From Chloroflexus sp. (lineage in GTDB: Bacteria > Chloroflexota > Chloroflexia > Chloroflexales > Chloroflexaceae): 39,760 nucleotides of DNA. The notes beneath the pieces are model-generated. The model was not told the DNA's origin. It saw only the letters and a list, made by a program, of their open reading frames with translations, and did not search any database. The DNA lies in contig JANWYE010000008.1 in assembly GCA_025057175.1 (NCBI GenBank), forward strand, positions 1 through 39,760. The letters run 5' to 3'. Shown here piece by piece: positions 33,285 to 39,760 of the stretch; the first letter of the stretch is position 1; each line of letters starts with the position of its first letter. A program made the position numbers and the translations under genes.

Positions 33285-33294
33285 TGCACTTCTC

Positions 33295-33303
33295 TGGTAC
33301 AAT
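33295..33303 (+). promoter_or_regulatory. Extended -10 TGGTACAAT before the GNAT gene
   Basis: TGGTACAAT lies 37 bases ahead of the GNAT ATG, with TTGATC 15 bases before its TACAAT part. It lies in the short divergent gap to the phosphatase gene. Confidence 0.4.
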
Positions 33304-33339
33304 ACATAGTCAAAACTCTACGTGTATGGTAGCACAAGT

Positions 33340-34224
33340 ATGTGGCCGTTTCGCAAACCCATTGACCTAAACGCAGCCATTACCCGACCCAGCCAGCCAA
33401 CCGACATCACCGCGGTCAGCCATCTGTTTCGCGCCGCGAGTCGCCGATTTTCCGCTACCAATGGCAATGAATTGTACAGCGCAGTGGAAGAGGGGCGAGC
33501 AATCGTGATGCAACTCGACCACGAGCTGCTGGCAACAGCGGTGCTGGGCCGGCCCATTCATCGAGTGGCATGGCTGCGTGGGTTTGCGGTGAGCGAACGG
33601 CTACAACCGCGTGAAGCGGTGGCGCGGGTAGCGCCCTCACTTGAAATCTTGGCCCGCCAACAGACCATCACCCAAATCTACTATGCCGGCGATGAGCAAT
33701 CCGACCAGTGGTTGCGCCCTTTGCTCGAACAAGCCGGTTATCACCATCAGACCGATGTGGTGGTGTATGAAAAGCGCGGCTGGGAAATTCCCGACAGTGG
33801 CAATGCTGATGTGCAAGTTCGCCCTGTCCGAGCCGTTGATCTAGCCGAAGTGTTGCAACTCGACATGCGCTGCTTCGAACCGCAATGGGTGAAAGACGAA
33901 AGTATTCTCGCACCGGCTATTGCTGATGGGTCATTTTTCGTGATAGCCGAACTCAACGGACACATAGCGGGGTACAGCTATGCCACCAACCATTTTGGTG
34001 GCCGGCTCGTACATTTGGTGCGCATCGCGGTGGATCCAGCCCTGCGCGGGCGCGGCATCGGCGTGCGGCTACTGGCCGAATTCGTCACCTATGCGGCGGA
34101 AGTTGGCGCCGGGTTGCTCACTCTCAATACCCAAGCATACAACCATCATGCTCAGCGGCTCTATCGCTGGTTTGGCTTCACGCCTACTGGCGAACGCCAG
34201 CCGGTGCTCTGCCGCTGGTTGTAG
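33340..34224 (+). CDS. Tandem GNAT-family acetyltransferase
   Basis: A 294-residue protein. The C-terminal domain is a clear GNAT: VRPVRAVDLAEVLQLDMRCF, FVIAELNGHIAGYSYAT, VRIAVDPALRGRGIGVRLLAEF with the acetyl-CoA-binding RGRGIG (near residue 235), and a YRWFGFTPTGER ending. The N-terminal part (residues 10-125) is a degenerate second copy, with AWLRGFAVSE near position 73 where the CoA motif is not recognisable, perhaps a regulatory half. Resembles RimI-like enzymes acting on protein N-termini, but the substrate is unknown. Followed 12 bases later by the SH3-like gene. Confidence 0.85.
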   Translation: MWPFRKPIDLNAAITRPSQPTDITAVSHLFRAASRRFSATNGNELYSAVEEGRAIVMQLDHELLATAVLGRPIHRVAWLRGFAVSERLQPREAVARVAPSLEILARQQTITQIYYAGDEQSDQWLRPLLEQAGYHHQTDVVVYEKRGWEIPDSGNADVQVRPVRAVDLAEVLQLDMRCFEPQWVKDESILAPAIADGSFFVIAELNGHIAGYSYATNHFGGRLVHLVRIAVDPALRGRGIGVRLLAEFVTYAAEVGAGLLTLNTQAYNHHAQRLYRWFGFTPTGERQPVLCRWL

Positions 34225-34236
34225 AGAGGGAGAACC

Positions 34237-34800
34237 GTGCCACCAAAAACCGATCCGCGTGATTGGGAGCGGCTGTTTGAACGCCGCCAACGCCGTCGTG
34301 GGCCGCTTAGCGCCATCATCACCGCATTCATCGGTGGGATGATCATTCTTGGCCTGATTGGGCTAACGCCCTTTGTGATCGATCAGATTGAAACAAACCG
34401 GGCGATTACTCGCCAAACCCAAATTGCGTTACAAACCCGCGAGGCGCGGGCGACGGCTCAGCAAATGGCAACGCAGAGTGCCGCCCCCACAGCAACTGCA
34501 ACGCTCGAACCAACAGCGACCGTGCCCCCCACAGCCACGCCTGAGCCGATTATCGGCCGTGCCCAAGTGATAAATGGCGGCAACATCCGCCGTGAACCGC
34601 GTGTAGCACCAGAAACGGTTATCGGGCAGGTATGCGTTGGCGATCGAGTTGTGCTGCTCGAAGAGCGAACCTTTGGCAACAATAATCGCTGGTATGCGGT
34701 GCGGGTGGTGGAAACAGCCGGAAACTGCGTTCCGCAGCGGGTCAGCACCGGCACTGAAGGGTGGGTAAGTGCTACTCTCCTCAGCCCGCCAGAACGGTAG
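34237..34800 (+). CDS. Membrane-anchored SH3-like domain protein
   Basis: A 187-residue protein with a basic start, one membrane helix (about residues 25-46, LSAIITAFIGGMIILGLIGL), a helical segment (ITRQTQIALQTREARATAQQ), a Pro/Thr linker (PTATATLEPTATVPPTATPEP) and a bacterial SH3 domain (GGNIRREPRVAPETVIGQVC, VVLLEERTFG, TEGWVSATLL). Two cysteines in the domain may form a disulfide. Such domains often bind cell-wall peptides. It starts with GTG at 34237 after GAGGGAG and ends 50 bases from the convergent glycosyltransferase gene. Confidence 0.88.
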   Translation: MPPKTDPRDWERLFERRQRRRGPLSAIITAFIGGMIILGLIGLTPFVIDQIETNRAITRQTQIALQTREARATAQQMATQSAAPTATATLEPTATVPPTATPEPIIGRAQVINGGNIRREPRVAPETVIGQVCVGDRVVLLEERTFGNNNRWYAVRVVETAGNCVPQRVSTGTEGWVSATLLSPPER

Positions 34801-34850
34801 AACTGCAAGAAAGAGCGACGCGCACTAAATCGTTGAGCATCTGCGCCACT

Positions 34851-35978
34851 TTAATCACCCACCGCCTGCTCGTACACGGCTAGCGTAGCTTGCGCCGTCG
34901 CCTGCCACGAAAAGAGGGCGGCCCGGCGCAAACCGCGTTGGCGCAGTAGCAAGCGCAGATCGGGTGAGCGTAACACGCGCAGGATGCCCTCGGCAATCTC
35001 GTGCATGCTATGCGGATCAACTGTCAACGCTGCCTCATCAACCACTTCCGGCAGACTGCCGGCATACGCACAAACCACCGGCGTGCCACAGGCCATCGCT
35101 TCGAGCGGCGGCAAGCCAAACCCCTCATACGACGAGGGAAATACAAACAGCAACGCCCCCGCGTAGAGCGCCGGCAGATCGGCTTCGGCCACATTTGTCA
35201 GCACCTTGACGCGATTGCTCAAGCCACGTTCGGCAGCGATCGCTGCCGGCAATGGATAGCGCCGATCAAACTTGCCAGCAACCACAAGGGTAGTATCAGC
35301 GAAGGCAGCCGGCAAATCAGGGATCACCCGCTCCCATGCTCGCACAAGGCGATCGATATTCTTGTGTGGCTTGTTCGAGCCAACGTACAGCACATAGTGG
35401 CGCGGCAAGGCATAACGCATCCGTATGTCAGTAATCGCATCGACCGGCTGGGGCGCAAATGCCGGCGCCGCAGCCAGTGGCGTGACCGCGATCTGTTGGC
35501 GAGGCATGCGTAGATGAAATGCCAGATCATCGCGGGAAACGGTTGAGATCGTGATCAGCTTGCGCGCACTCTGCGCGGCAAGGCGCAACGACAAGCGATA
35601 GAAGCGGCGTCCGCGTGGGCTAAGGGTTTGCGGGTAGCGCAGCGGCAAGACATCGTAGATGGTGACTATCGAAGGGCAGGGCAGCAGGTAGGGTTTAACA
35701 ATATACGGCGAATGGAGCAGGTCAAGGCGCAGCCGGCGCGCCAGTAACGGCATTTCAAGCTGCTGGCTCAGCGCAAAAGGGCCACTGCGCACCATGGCAT
35801 ACTCTACCGTCTCAGTGGTCAGCGGTGGCAGTGACTGGTCAGCATTAACCAACACCAGCAAGCGATGAGGCCGGCAGATCGCGCTCAAGGCCGGCAAGAG
35901 GGCAGTGATATAACGACCAATGCCGGGAAAATGATCGCCAGCATAGCGGGCATCAAAACCGATGCGGAGTGGCGGCAT
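34851..35978 (-). CDS. Glycosyltransferase family 4
   Basis: A 375-residue GT-B enzyme. The N-terminus FDARYAGDHFPGIGRYITALLPAL has the donor/acceptor glycine motif typical of the mannosyltransferase-like group, and the C-terminal domain has YVLYVGSNKPHKNIDRLVRAW and the donor motif SSYEGFGLPPLEAMACGTPVV (E-x7-E). It probably adds a sugar to a lipid-linked or polysaccharide acceptor; no polysaccharide cluster is near. There is no convincing ribosome site at the ATG. It is co-directional with the regulator gene upstream, with a palindrome between. Confidence 0.9.
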   Translation of the reverse strand: MPPLRIGFDARYAGDHFPGIGRYITALLPALSAICRPHRLLVLVNADQSLPPLTTETVEYAMVRSGPFALSQQLEMPLLARRLRLDLLHSPYIVKPYLLPCPSIVTIYDVLPLRYPQTLSPRGRRFYRLSLRLAAQSARKLITISTVSRDDLAFHLRMPRQQIAVTPLAAAPAFAPQPVDAITDIRMRYALPRHYVLYVGSNKPHKNIDRLVRAWERVIPDLPAAFADTTLVVAGKFDRRYPLPAAIAAERGLSNRVKVLTNVAEADLPALYAGALLFVFPSSYEGFGLPPLEAMACGTPVVCAYAGSLPEVVDEAALTVDPHSMHEIAEGILRVLRSPDLRLLLRQRGLRRAALFSWQATAQATLAVYEQAVGD

Positions 35979-35999
35979 AGAGGTAGATTGGAATCATAA

Positions 36000-36063
36000 G
36001 GGGCGCAGTATGACGGATAGGGGGCCGGTTTACCACCGAACCCGCTATCCGCCCCTACGCCCC
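36000..36063. repeat. Nested palindrome with GGGGCG/CGCCCC ends
   Basis: GGGGCG at 36000 pairs with CGCCCC at 36058; inside, CGGATAG (36014-36020) pairs with CTATCCG (36045-36051) and GGTT with AACC. It follows the stop of the double-HTH gene and may end its transcript; it also resembles the other hairpins with GTAGGG-like ends. Confidence 0.55.
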
Positions 36064-36075
36064 GCCATCAGCCAC

Positions 36076-36789
36076 TTAGATCCCCTCGGCCAACAACGAT
36101 GCAATGTAGGTCAACGTTGCCCGGCGGCCCTGCGGATGCAACCGCCGCCATAGGTTGAGCAACCGTTGCTCGGTGTAGGCATTCACGACCGCCTCGTCGG
36201 TTGCTGAGTCAACCGCCGGTGGAGGAACGGAGTTAGCCGGAGCAGCGACTGGAACAGGATCGGCAGCCACCGGTACAGTGGCGGCGCTTGCCGCTTCACG
36301 GCTCGGCGCTGCCGGCAACGCAACACCACGTTGGCTCAATTCGGTAGCGATAATCAAACGCGCTACTTCCAACGGATCAGCGCCGAGCACATCAGCCAGT
36401 TTCATCGCATTATCGGGATCAGGCGTAGTCTGGCCATTGATGTAGTTTTTCATCGCGCTGTCGCTGATTTTCGTAGCCGTGCAGAGACTAGCGCGCGTAA
36501 ACCGCCCTTGCATCTGCTCTTTCAACCAATCGCCGAATAATTGCCCGCCATAAGGCAACAACTCAGAACGTTCGCGCACTTCGCTGGCAGGCATATCCAA
36601 CACTTTTGCCATTTGCTCAACCGTTTTGCTGCGCATTCGCGAGCGCGACCCGGCCTCGAAGAGGTACGAACGCAAAGTGGCTACACTGAGACCGAGCATA
36701 TTGGCAAAATCGGCCAGCGATGCTCGCCGTTGCATCGCGGCGTGGAACAGGAGCACTGAAAGTGGCATTTTTTGATCGGACGTGCTCAC
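36076..36789 (-). CDS. Double-HTH (XRE-like) transcriptional regulator
   Basis: A 237-residue protein with two helix-turn-helix regions in tandem: residues about 20-70 (ASLADFANMLGLSVATLRSYLF) and about 93-142 (FTRASLCTATKISDSAMKNYINGQTTPDPD), the latter a standard XRE/Cro form. A Pro/Ala-rich linker (AAPSREAASAATVPVAADP) leads to a short C-terminal helical segment (AYTEQRLLNLWRRLHP), perhaps for oligomerisation. The start is a GTG at 36789 with AAGGA upstream; an internal ATG 21 bases on is an alternative. It is driven by a perfect promoter and shares a 232-base control region with the S9 peptidase. Confidence 0.85.
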   Translation of the reverse strand: MSTSDQKMPLSVLLFHAAMQRRASLADFANMLGLSVATLRSYLFEAGSRSRMRSKTVEQMAKVLDMPASEVRERSELLPYGGQLFGDWLKEQMQGRFTRASLCTATKISDSAMKNYINGQTTPDPDNAMKLADVLGADPLEVARLIIATELSQRGVALPAAPSREAASAATVPVAADPVPVAAPANSVPPPAVDSATDEAVVNAYTEQRLLNLWRRLHPQGRRATLTYIASLLAEGI

Positions 36790-36879
36790 CGGAGTCTATC
36801 CTTTCGTTATCAACAGTTCTGATTCTATGATTACACAAGAAATTATGAAAACCACTTTAATCACTCTCGCTATTGTAAG

Positions 36880-36908
36880 ATTATAGTTGGACGTCGCTAA
36901 AATGTCAA
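36880..36908 (-). promoter_or_regulatory. Perfect-consensus promoter of the double-HTH gene
   Basis: On the minus strand TTGACA (36903-36908), 17-base spacer, TATAAT (36880-36885): a full match to the vegetative consensus. Transcription would start near 36873, giving a leader of about 85 bases. Confidence 0.8.
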
Positions 36909-36952
36909 GGTTTTGGTTATGACCATTTGATACTTTCTAGCAAAAATATCAA

Positions 36953-36981
36953 GTGACATGCACTGAGAAGTATGTTACAAT
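36953..36981 (+). promoter_or_regulatory. Promoter of the S9 peptidase gene
   Basis: GTGACA (36953-36958), 17 bases, TACAAT (36976-36981) with TG before the -10. An inverted repeat, TTGATA (36927-36932) and TATCAA (36947-36952), lies directly upstream and could be a regulator site. Confidence 0.6.
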
Positions 36982-37021
36982 AGCAACACATCGGAACCGG
37001 CTGCATAATCTCAGGACCGTC

Positions 37022-39064
37022 ATGACAACCCCAACGCTTAGTCGTTTCAAGATTGACGACCTCTACGAGCTTGGCTGGCTCGAAGACCCCCGCCTTAGCC
37101 CTGATGGGCAGTTGGTGGCAGTGGTATGGGTCACGGTGGATCGGGTAAACAATGGTTATCACCGCCAGATTGCGCTTGTATCTACCGTCGGCGGACCATT
37201 GCGCCGATTTACGCGCGGTAAGCAGGATCGCCAGCCACGTTGGAGTCCTGATGGAAAGTGGTTGGCATTTGTATCGAACCGCGATGACGAACGCGGCCAA
37301 ATTTATATCATTCCGGTCAATGGCGGCGAAGCGCAGCAATTGACGAATATGCCTAACGGCGCCAGCGATCCCGCGTGGAGTCCGGATGGACGTTGGATTG
37401 CATTCCTCTCGCCGGTTAATGCAGAAGAACAGGCGCGAGAAGACGCTGGTGAAACACCGCCGCCGCCGGCTGATGCTTGGGAGGCACGCCGCGCGCGCGA
37501 ACAGCGCCAGCACGAAGAAGAGTTGCGTCACGACCCTCGGGTGGTGACAAAATTACCGTACCGTAGCGGCACCAGTTATTTTGACGACCGCCGGCGGCAT
37601 ATTTACATGATCGAAGTTAATCCAGAAGCAGAGACGTCGGCCATCCCTCGTCGCCTCACATCGGGTGATCTGCACTATAGCGCGCCGGTCTGGATGCCCG
37701 CTGGCGATGCGTTACTCAGTACTGCCACCCGTGACCCCGAAGCCGACTCGCTCTTTGCTTACTACGATGTGGTGCGCATTCCCATTGATGGCTCGCTGCT
37801 CCAAGCGCTAACGCGGCCCGGCTTTTCGTACTTTGACCCGCAACCCTCACCCGACGGCAGCCAGATTGCCTTTCTGCGCCTCAATGAAGAGCGGCTGCTG
37901 GGTGAAGGCCGCCGGGTGGCGATTATTCCGGCTGAAGGCGGTGAGCCGCACGATCTGACTGCCCATACTGATCTGAACGTCGAACAATTCCACTGGCAAC
38001 CCGATGGGCAGGGGGTGTTGTTTAGCGCCGGCTGGCGCGGCGAGGCCCACGTCTACCAGATTGGATTGCCGGGCACGCCTACGTACCGCAATGGAGCGAC
38101 CTTGGTGGGTGGGCCGCGCATCGTCAGCGAGTTTGATGTGGGTCGTGACGGCAGCATTGCTTTCGTTGCCGGCAGTGCCGAAAACCCATGCGATCTCTTC
38201 TTCCGCAGCGCTGATGGCCACGAGCGCCGGTTGACGGCAATCAATGATCGGCTACTTAGCCAGCGGCTCATTGCCCCGATTGAAGAGATAGTCTACCTCG
38301 CGCCCGACGGTAATGAAGTGCAGGGATGGGTGCTGCACCCACCCGATTTTGATCCGGCCAACCGTTATCCGTTGGCGGTCTACATCCACGGCGGGCCGCA
38401 TGTGATGTGGGGGCCCGGTTTCCGCACCATGTGGCACGAATGGCAAGTGGCCGCAGCGCGCGGCTATGTTGTCTTCTTCTGTAACCCGCGTGGCAGCGAA
38501 GGCTATGGCGAACTGTGGCGCGATGCGATTCGCGGCAAATGGGGTGAGGCCGACGCGCCCGATATTCTGGCCGGGATCGATGCGCTGGTTGCCCGTGGCT
38601 ATATCGATCCGCAGCGCATCGCCGTTACCGGCGGCTCGTATGGCGGCTACATGACGGCATGGCTGATCGGGCACGACGATCGCTTTGCCTGCGCCGTCGC
38701 TGCGCGCGGCGTCTACAATCTGCTGACCCAACACAGCACCAGCGATGCCCACGAGCTGATCGAGATCGAGTTCGGCGGATTTCCATGGGAATTGTACGAG
38801 GAGTTGTGGGATCATTCACCATTGGCGCATGCCCACAAGATCACAACTCCATTGCTGCTCTTGCACAGCGAGTTAGATTATCGCGTGCCGATTAGCGAGG
38901 CTGAACAGCTCTTCGCCATTCTCCGCCGCCAAAAAAAGGTGGTCGAATTAGTGCGCTACCCGCGCGAAGGCCACGAATTGACCCGCAGCGGCGAACCACG
39001 CCACCGCGCCGACCATATGCGGCGCACGTTGGAATGGTTTGACCGGTATTGCCGGGGGGAATGA
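37022..39064 (+). CDS. S9-family prolyl-oligopeptidase-like serine peptidase (acylaminoacyl peptidase type)
   Basis: A 680-residue peptidase. The N-terminal two-thirds is a propeller with repeated SPDG/W motifs (LSPDGQLVAVVWV, WSPDGKWLAFVSNRDD, WSPDGRWIAFLSPVN). The C-terminal alpha/beta hydrolase domain holds the triad: Ser539 in GGSYGGYM, Asp619 in HSELDYRVP and His651 in YPREGHELT. HGGPHVMWGPGF provides the oxyanion hole. It cleaves short peptides. The ATG at 37022 follows AGGA; the extension to 36953 crosses the promoter. It is divergent from the double-HTH gene, which may regulate it. Confidence 0.95.
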   Translation: MTTPTLSRFKIDDLYELGWLEDPRLSPDGQLVAVVWVTVDRVNNGYHRQIALVSTVGGPLRRFTRGKQDRQPRWSPDGKWLAFVSNRDDERGQIYIIPVNGGEAQQLTNMPNGASDPAWSPDGRWIAFLSPVNAEEQAREDAGETPPPPADAWEARRAREQRQHEEELRHDPRVVTKLPYRSGTSYFDDRRRHIYMIEVNPEAETSAIPRRLTSGDLHYSAPVWMPAGDALLSTATRDPEADSLFAYYDVVRIPIDGSLLQALTRPGFSYFDPQPSPDGSQIAFLRLNEERLLGEGRRVAIIPAEGGEPHDLTAHTDLNVEQFHWQPDGQGVLFSAGWRGEAHVYQIGLPGTPTYRNGATLVGGPRIVSEFDVGRDGSIAFVAGSAENPCDLFFRSADGHERRLTAINDRLLSQRLIAPIEEIVYLAPDGNEVQGWVLHPPDFDPANRYPLAVYIHGGPHVMWGPGFRTMWHEWQVAAARGYVVFFCNPRGSEGYGELWRDAIRGKWGEADAPDILAGIDALVARGYIDPQRIAVTGGSYGGYMTAWLIGHDDRFACAVAARGVYNLLTQHSTSDAHELIEIEFGGFPWELYEELWDHSPLAHAHKITTPLLLLHSELDYRVPISEAEQLFAILRRQKKVVELVRYPREGHELTRSGEPRHRADHMRRTLEWFDRYCRGE

Positions 39065-39093
39065 TTGCGGAGATAGTTGCCTCGCATGGAGGC

Positions 39094-39128
39094 AACGCAG
39101 GGGCATAGCGGCGCTATGCCCCTGCGTT
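39094..39128. repeat. Perfect 17-base-arm palindrome
   Basis: AACGCAGGGGCATAGCG and its perfect complement surround one G, 30 bases after the S9 stop. The arms recall the hairpin at 31082-31134 (GGGGCAT...ATGCCCC). It may act as transcription stop or simply be a mobile-type short repeat. Confidence 0.75.
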
Positions 39129-39142
39129 TACCTATTTCTCAT

Positions 39143-39171
39143 TTGACAAGTCAACTATAACCGAGTACCAT
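39143..39171 (+). promoter_or_regulatory. Promoter of the MarR gene
   Basis: TTGACA (39143-39148), 17-base spacer, TACCAT (39166-39171). The -35 forms part of a palindrome TTGACAAGTCAA (39143-39154). Confidence 0.65.
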
Positions 39172-39175
39172 ATCT

Positions 39176-39192
39176 TTAGTTTGTCTAACTAA
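39176..39192. promoter_or_regulatory. Probable MarR operator
   Basis: TTAGTT and AACTAA flank 5 bases, a 17-base inverted repeat of the size that MarR dimers bind. It sits at or just after the expected start of transcription and 11 bases before the MarR ATG, as expected for autorepression. Confidence 0.6.
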
Positions 39193-39203
39193 TTGTTTGG
39201 TCT

Positions 39204-39632
39204 ATGGATCCAACAACCATCGCTAATGCCCAACGCCTGATCCAATTGATCGATATGCGAGCGAAGCAACCGCGTAGCCCTTTAATGCAGCAGCTCAATG
39301 AATGGGGGCTGTCGATGTCGCACGTGCGGTTGCTTGGCCTGCTCGCGCCCGATCGCGAAATGTCGATGCGCGAATTGGCTGAGGCGCTTGGCATTACGCC
39401 ACCGTCATTGACCGCGCTGACCCGCCGGCTAGCGCAGAATGGTCTGATCGAACGCCGGTCGCATCCCAACGATAGCCGAGTCACGCTGTTGGCGCTGAGC
39501 GAAGCTGGACGCAAGTTGCATCACGATCTTGAAGCCGAGCGGCTGGCGCAGATGGTGCGGTTGTTGGCCGGCTTGAGCCACGCTGAACAGCAGACCTTTC
39601 TCGATCTGTTGGAGCGAGCCATGCGGGCGTAG
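39204..39632 (+). CDS. MarR-family transcriptional regulator
   Basis: A 142-residue dimeric winged-helix regulator. The order is an N-terminal dimerisation helix, LSMSHVRLLGLLAPDREMSM, the DNA-binding MRELAEALGITPPSLTALTRRLAQNGLIERRSHPNDSRVTLLALSE (recognition helix around PPSLTALTRRL, wing around NDSRVTLL) and C-terminal dimerisation helices. The conserved Asp-Ser-Arg of the wing is present. Such proteins repress adjacent genes and their own and are released by aromatic or oxidising ligands. A candidate operator lies between promoter and ATG; a further gene begins at 39748 and may be its target. Confidence 0.93.
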   Translation: MDPTTIANAQRLIQLIDMRAKQPRSPLMQQLNEWGLSMSHVRLLGLLAPDREMSMRELAEALGITPPSLTALTRRLAQNGLIERRSHPNDSRVTLLALSEAGRKLHHDLEAERLAQMVRLLAGLSHAEQQTFLDLLERAMRA

Positions 39633-39747
39633 AACGAGTGATCACCTGTAGCCAGCGCCCATCTTAGGCAGATCATCTGGATAGAATTGCTTTACGCTTT
39701 CTGCAATGACGCCTGCGCGCCGTCGCGCCAATACCTAGGAACCATCT

Positions 39748-39760
39748 ATGCAAGCTAACC
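39748..39760 (+). CDS. Start of a further gene cut by the window edge
   Basis: An ATG at 39748 is preceded at 7 bases by AGGA (39737-39740) and reads MQAN before the window ends. Position after the MarR gene suggests it is the next gene of the unit. The product cannot be named. Confidence 0.4.

Overview
The window looks like chromosomal sequence from a moderately GC-rich member of the Chloroflexota, most likely a Chloroflexus-type filamentous anoxygenic phototroph. The basis is inferential: Pro/Thr-rich linkers on secreted and anchored proteins, an SbtA/SbtB pair, TPR-rich proteins, and the general style of the proteins. No rRNA, tRNA or photosynthesis gene is present to confirm it. Most of the window is ordinary housekeeping, transport and envelope genes in short operons on both strands.

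Layout. 1-4945: a minus-strand peptide-type ABC operon (lipoprotein binding protein, two permeases, a small helical protein) with a long leader, an intercistronic hairpin and no ATPase genes in view. 5143-7992: a CinA-like domain protein, a surface lipoprotein with a peptidoglycan-binding tail, and divergent endonuclease III. 8143-12899: a GPH-family sugar transporter, then a bicarbonate-transport operon (sbtA, sbtB, tandem GNAT) converging on a YvcK/CofD-like gene. 12921-15231: an AT-richer two-gene restriction-modification cassette (C5-cytosine methyltransferase plus PD-(D/E)xK nuclease) followed by a decayed fragment of the neighbouring DUF3267 gene. 15281-20936: DUF3267 protease-like protein, glycosyltransferase, a TPR protein built from two-TPR superunits, a MoeA-like protein and two membrane proteins. 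21065-26898: aminotransferase, M32 carboxypeptidase, membrane TPR protein, an array of hairpin repeats, a GH18 protein and a small zincin. 27123-34800: M42 peptidase, glutamate dehydrogenase, YtxH-like protein, YugP-like protease with a 46-residue membrane partner, uridine kinase, MprF-like acyltransferase, dual-specificity phosphatase, second tandem GNAT and an SH3-like protein. 34851-39760: glycosyltransferase, double-HTH regulator divergent from an S9 peptidase, and a MarR regulator with a probable operator; a further gene appears to start at the right edge.

The most interesting items are the foreign restriction-modification cassette with its face-to-face promoters and adjacent gene relic, the sbtA-sbtB-GNAT operon in a probable non-cyanobacterial carbon fixer, the ABC-operon leader and hairpin, several families of intergenic palindromes sharing GTAGGG/CCCTAC or GCGGCAG ends, and the stand-alone CinA fold that appears to lack the catalytic serine. 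I found no clear, wholly new multi-gene system, no CRISPR array and no transposase.
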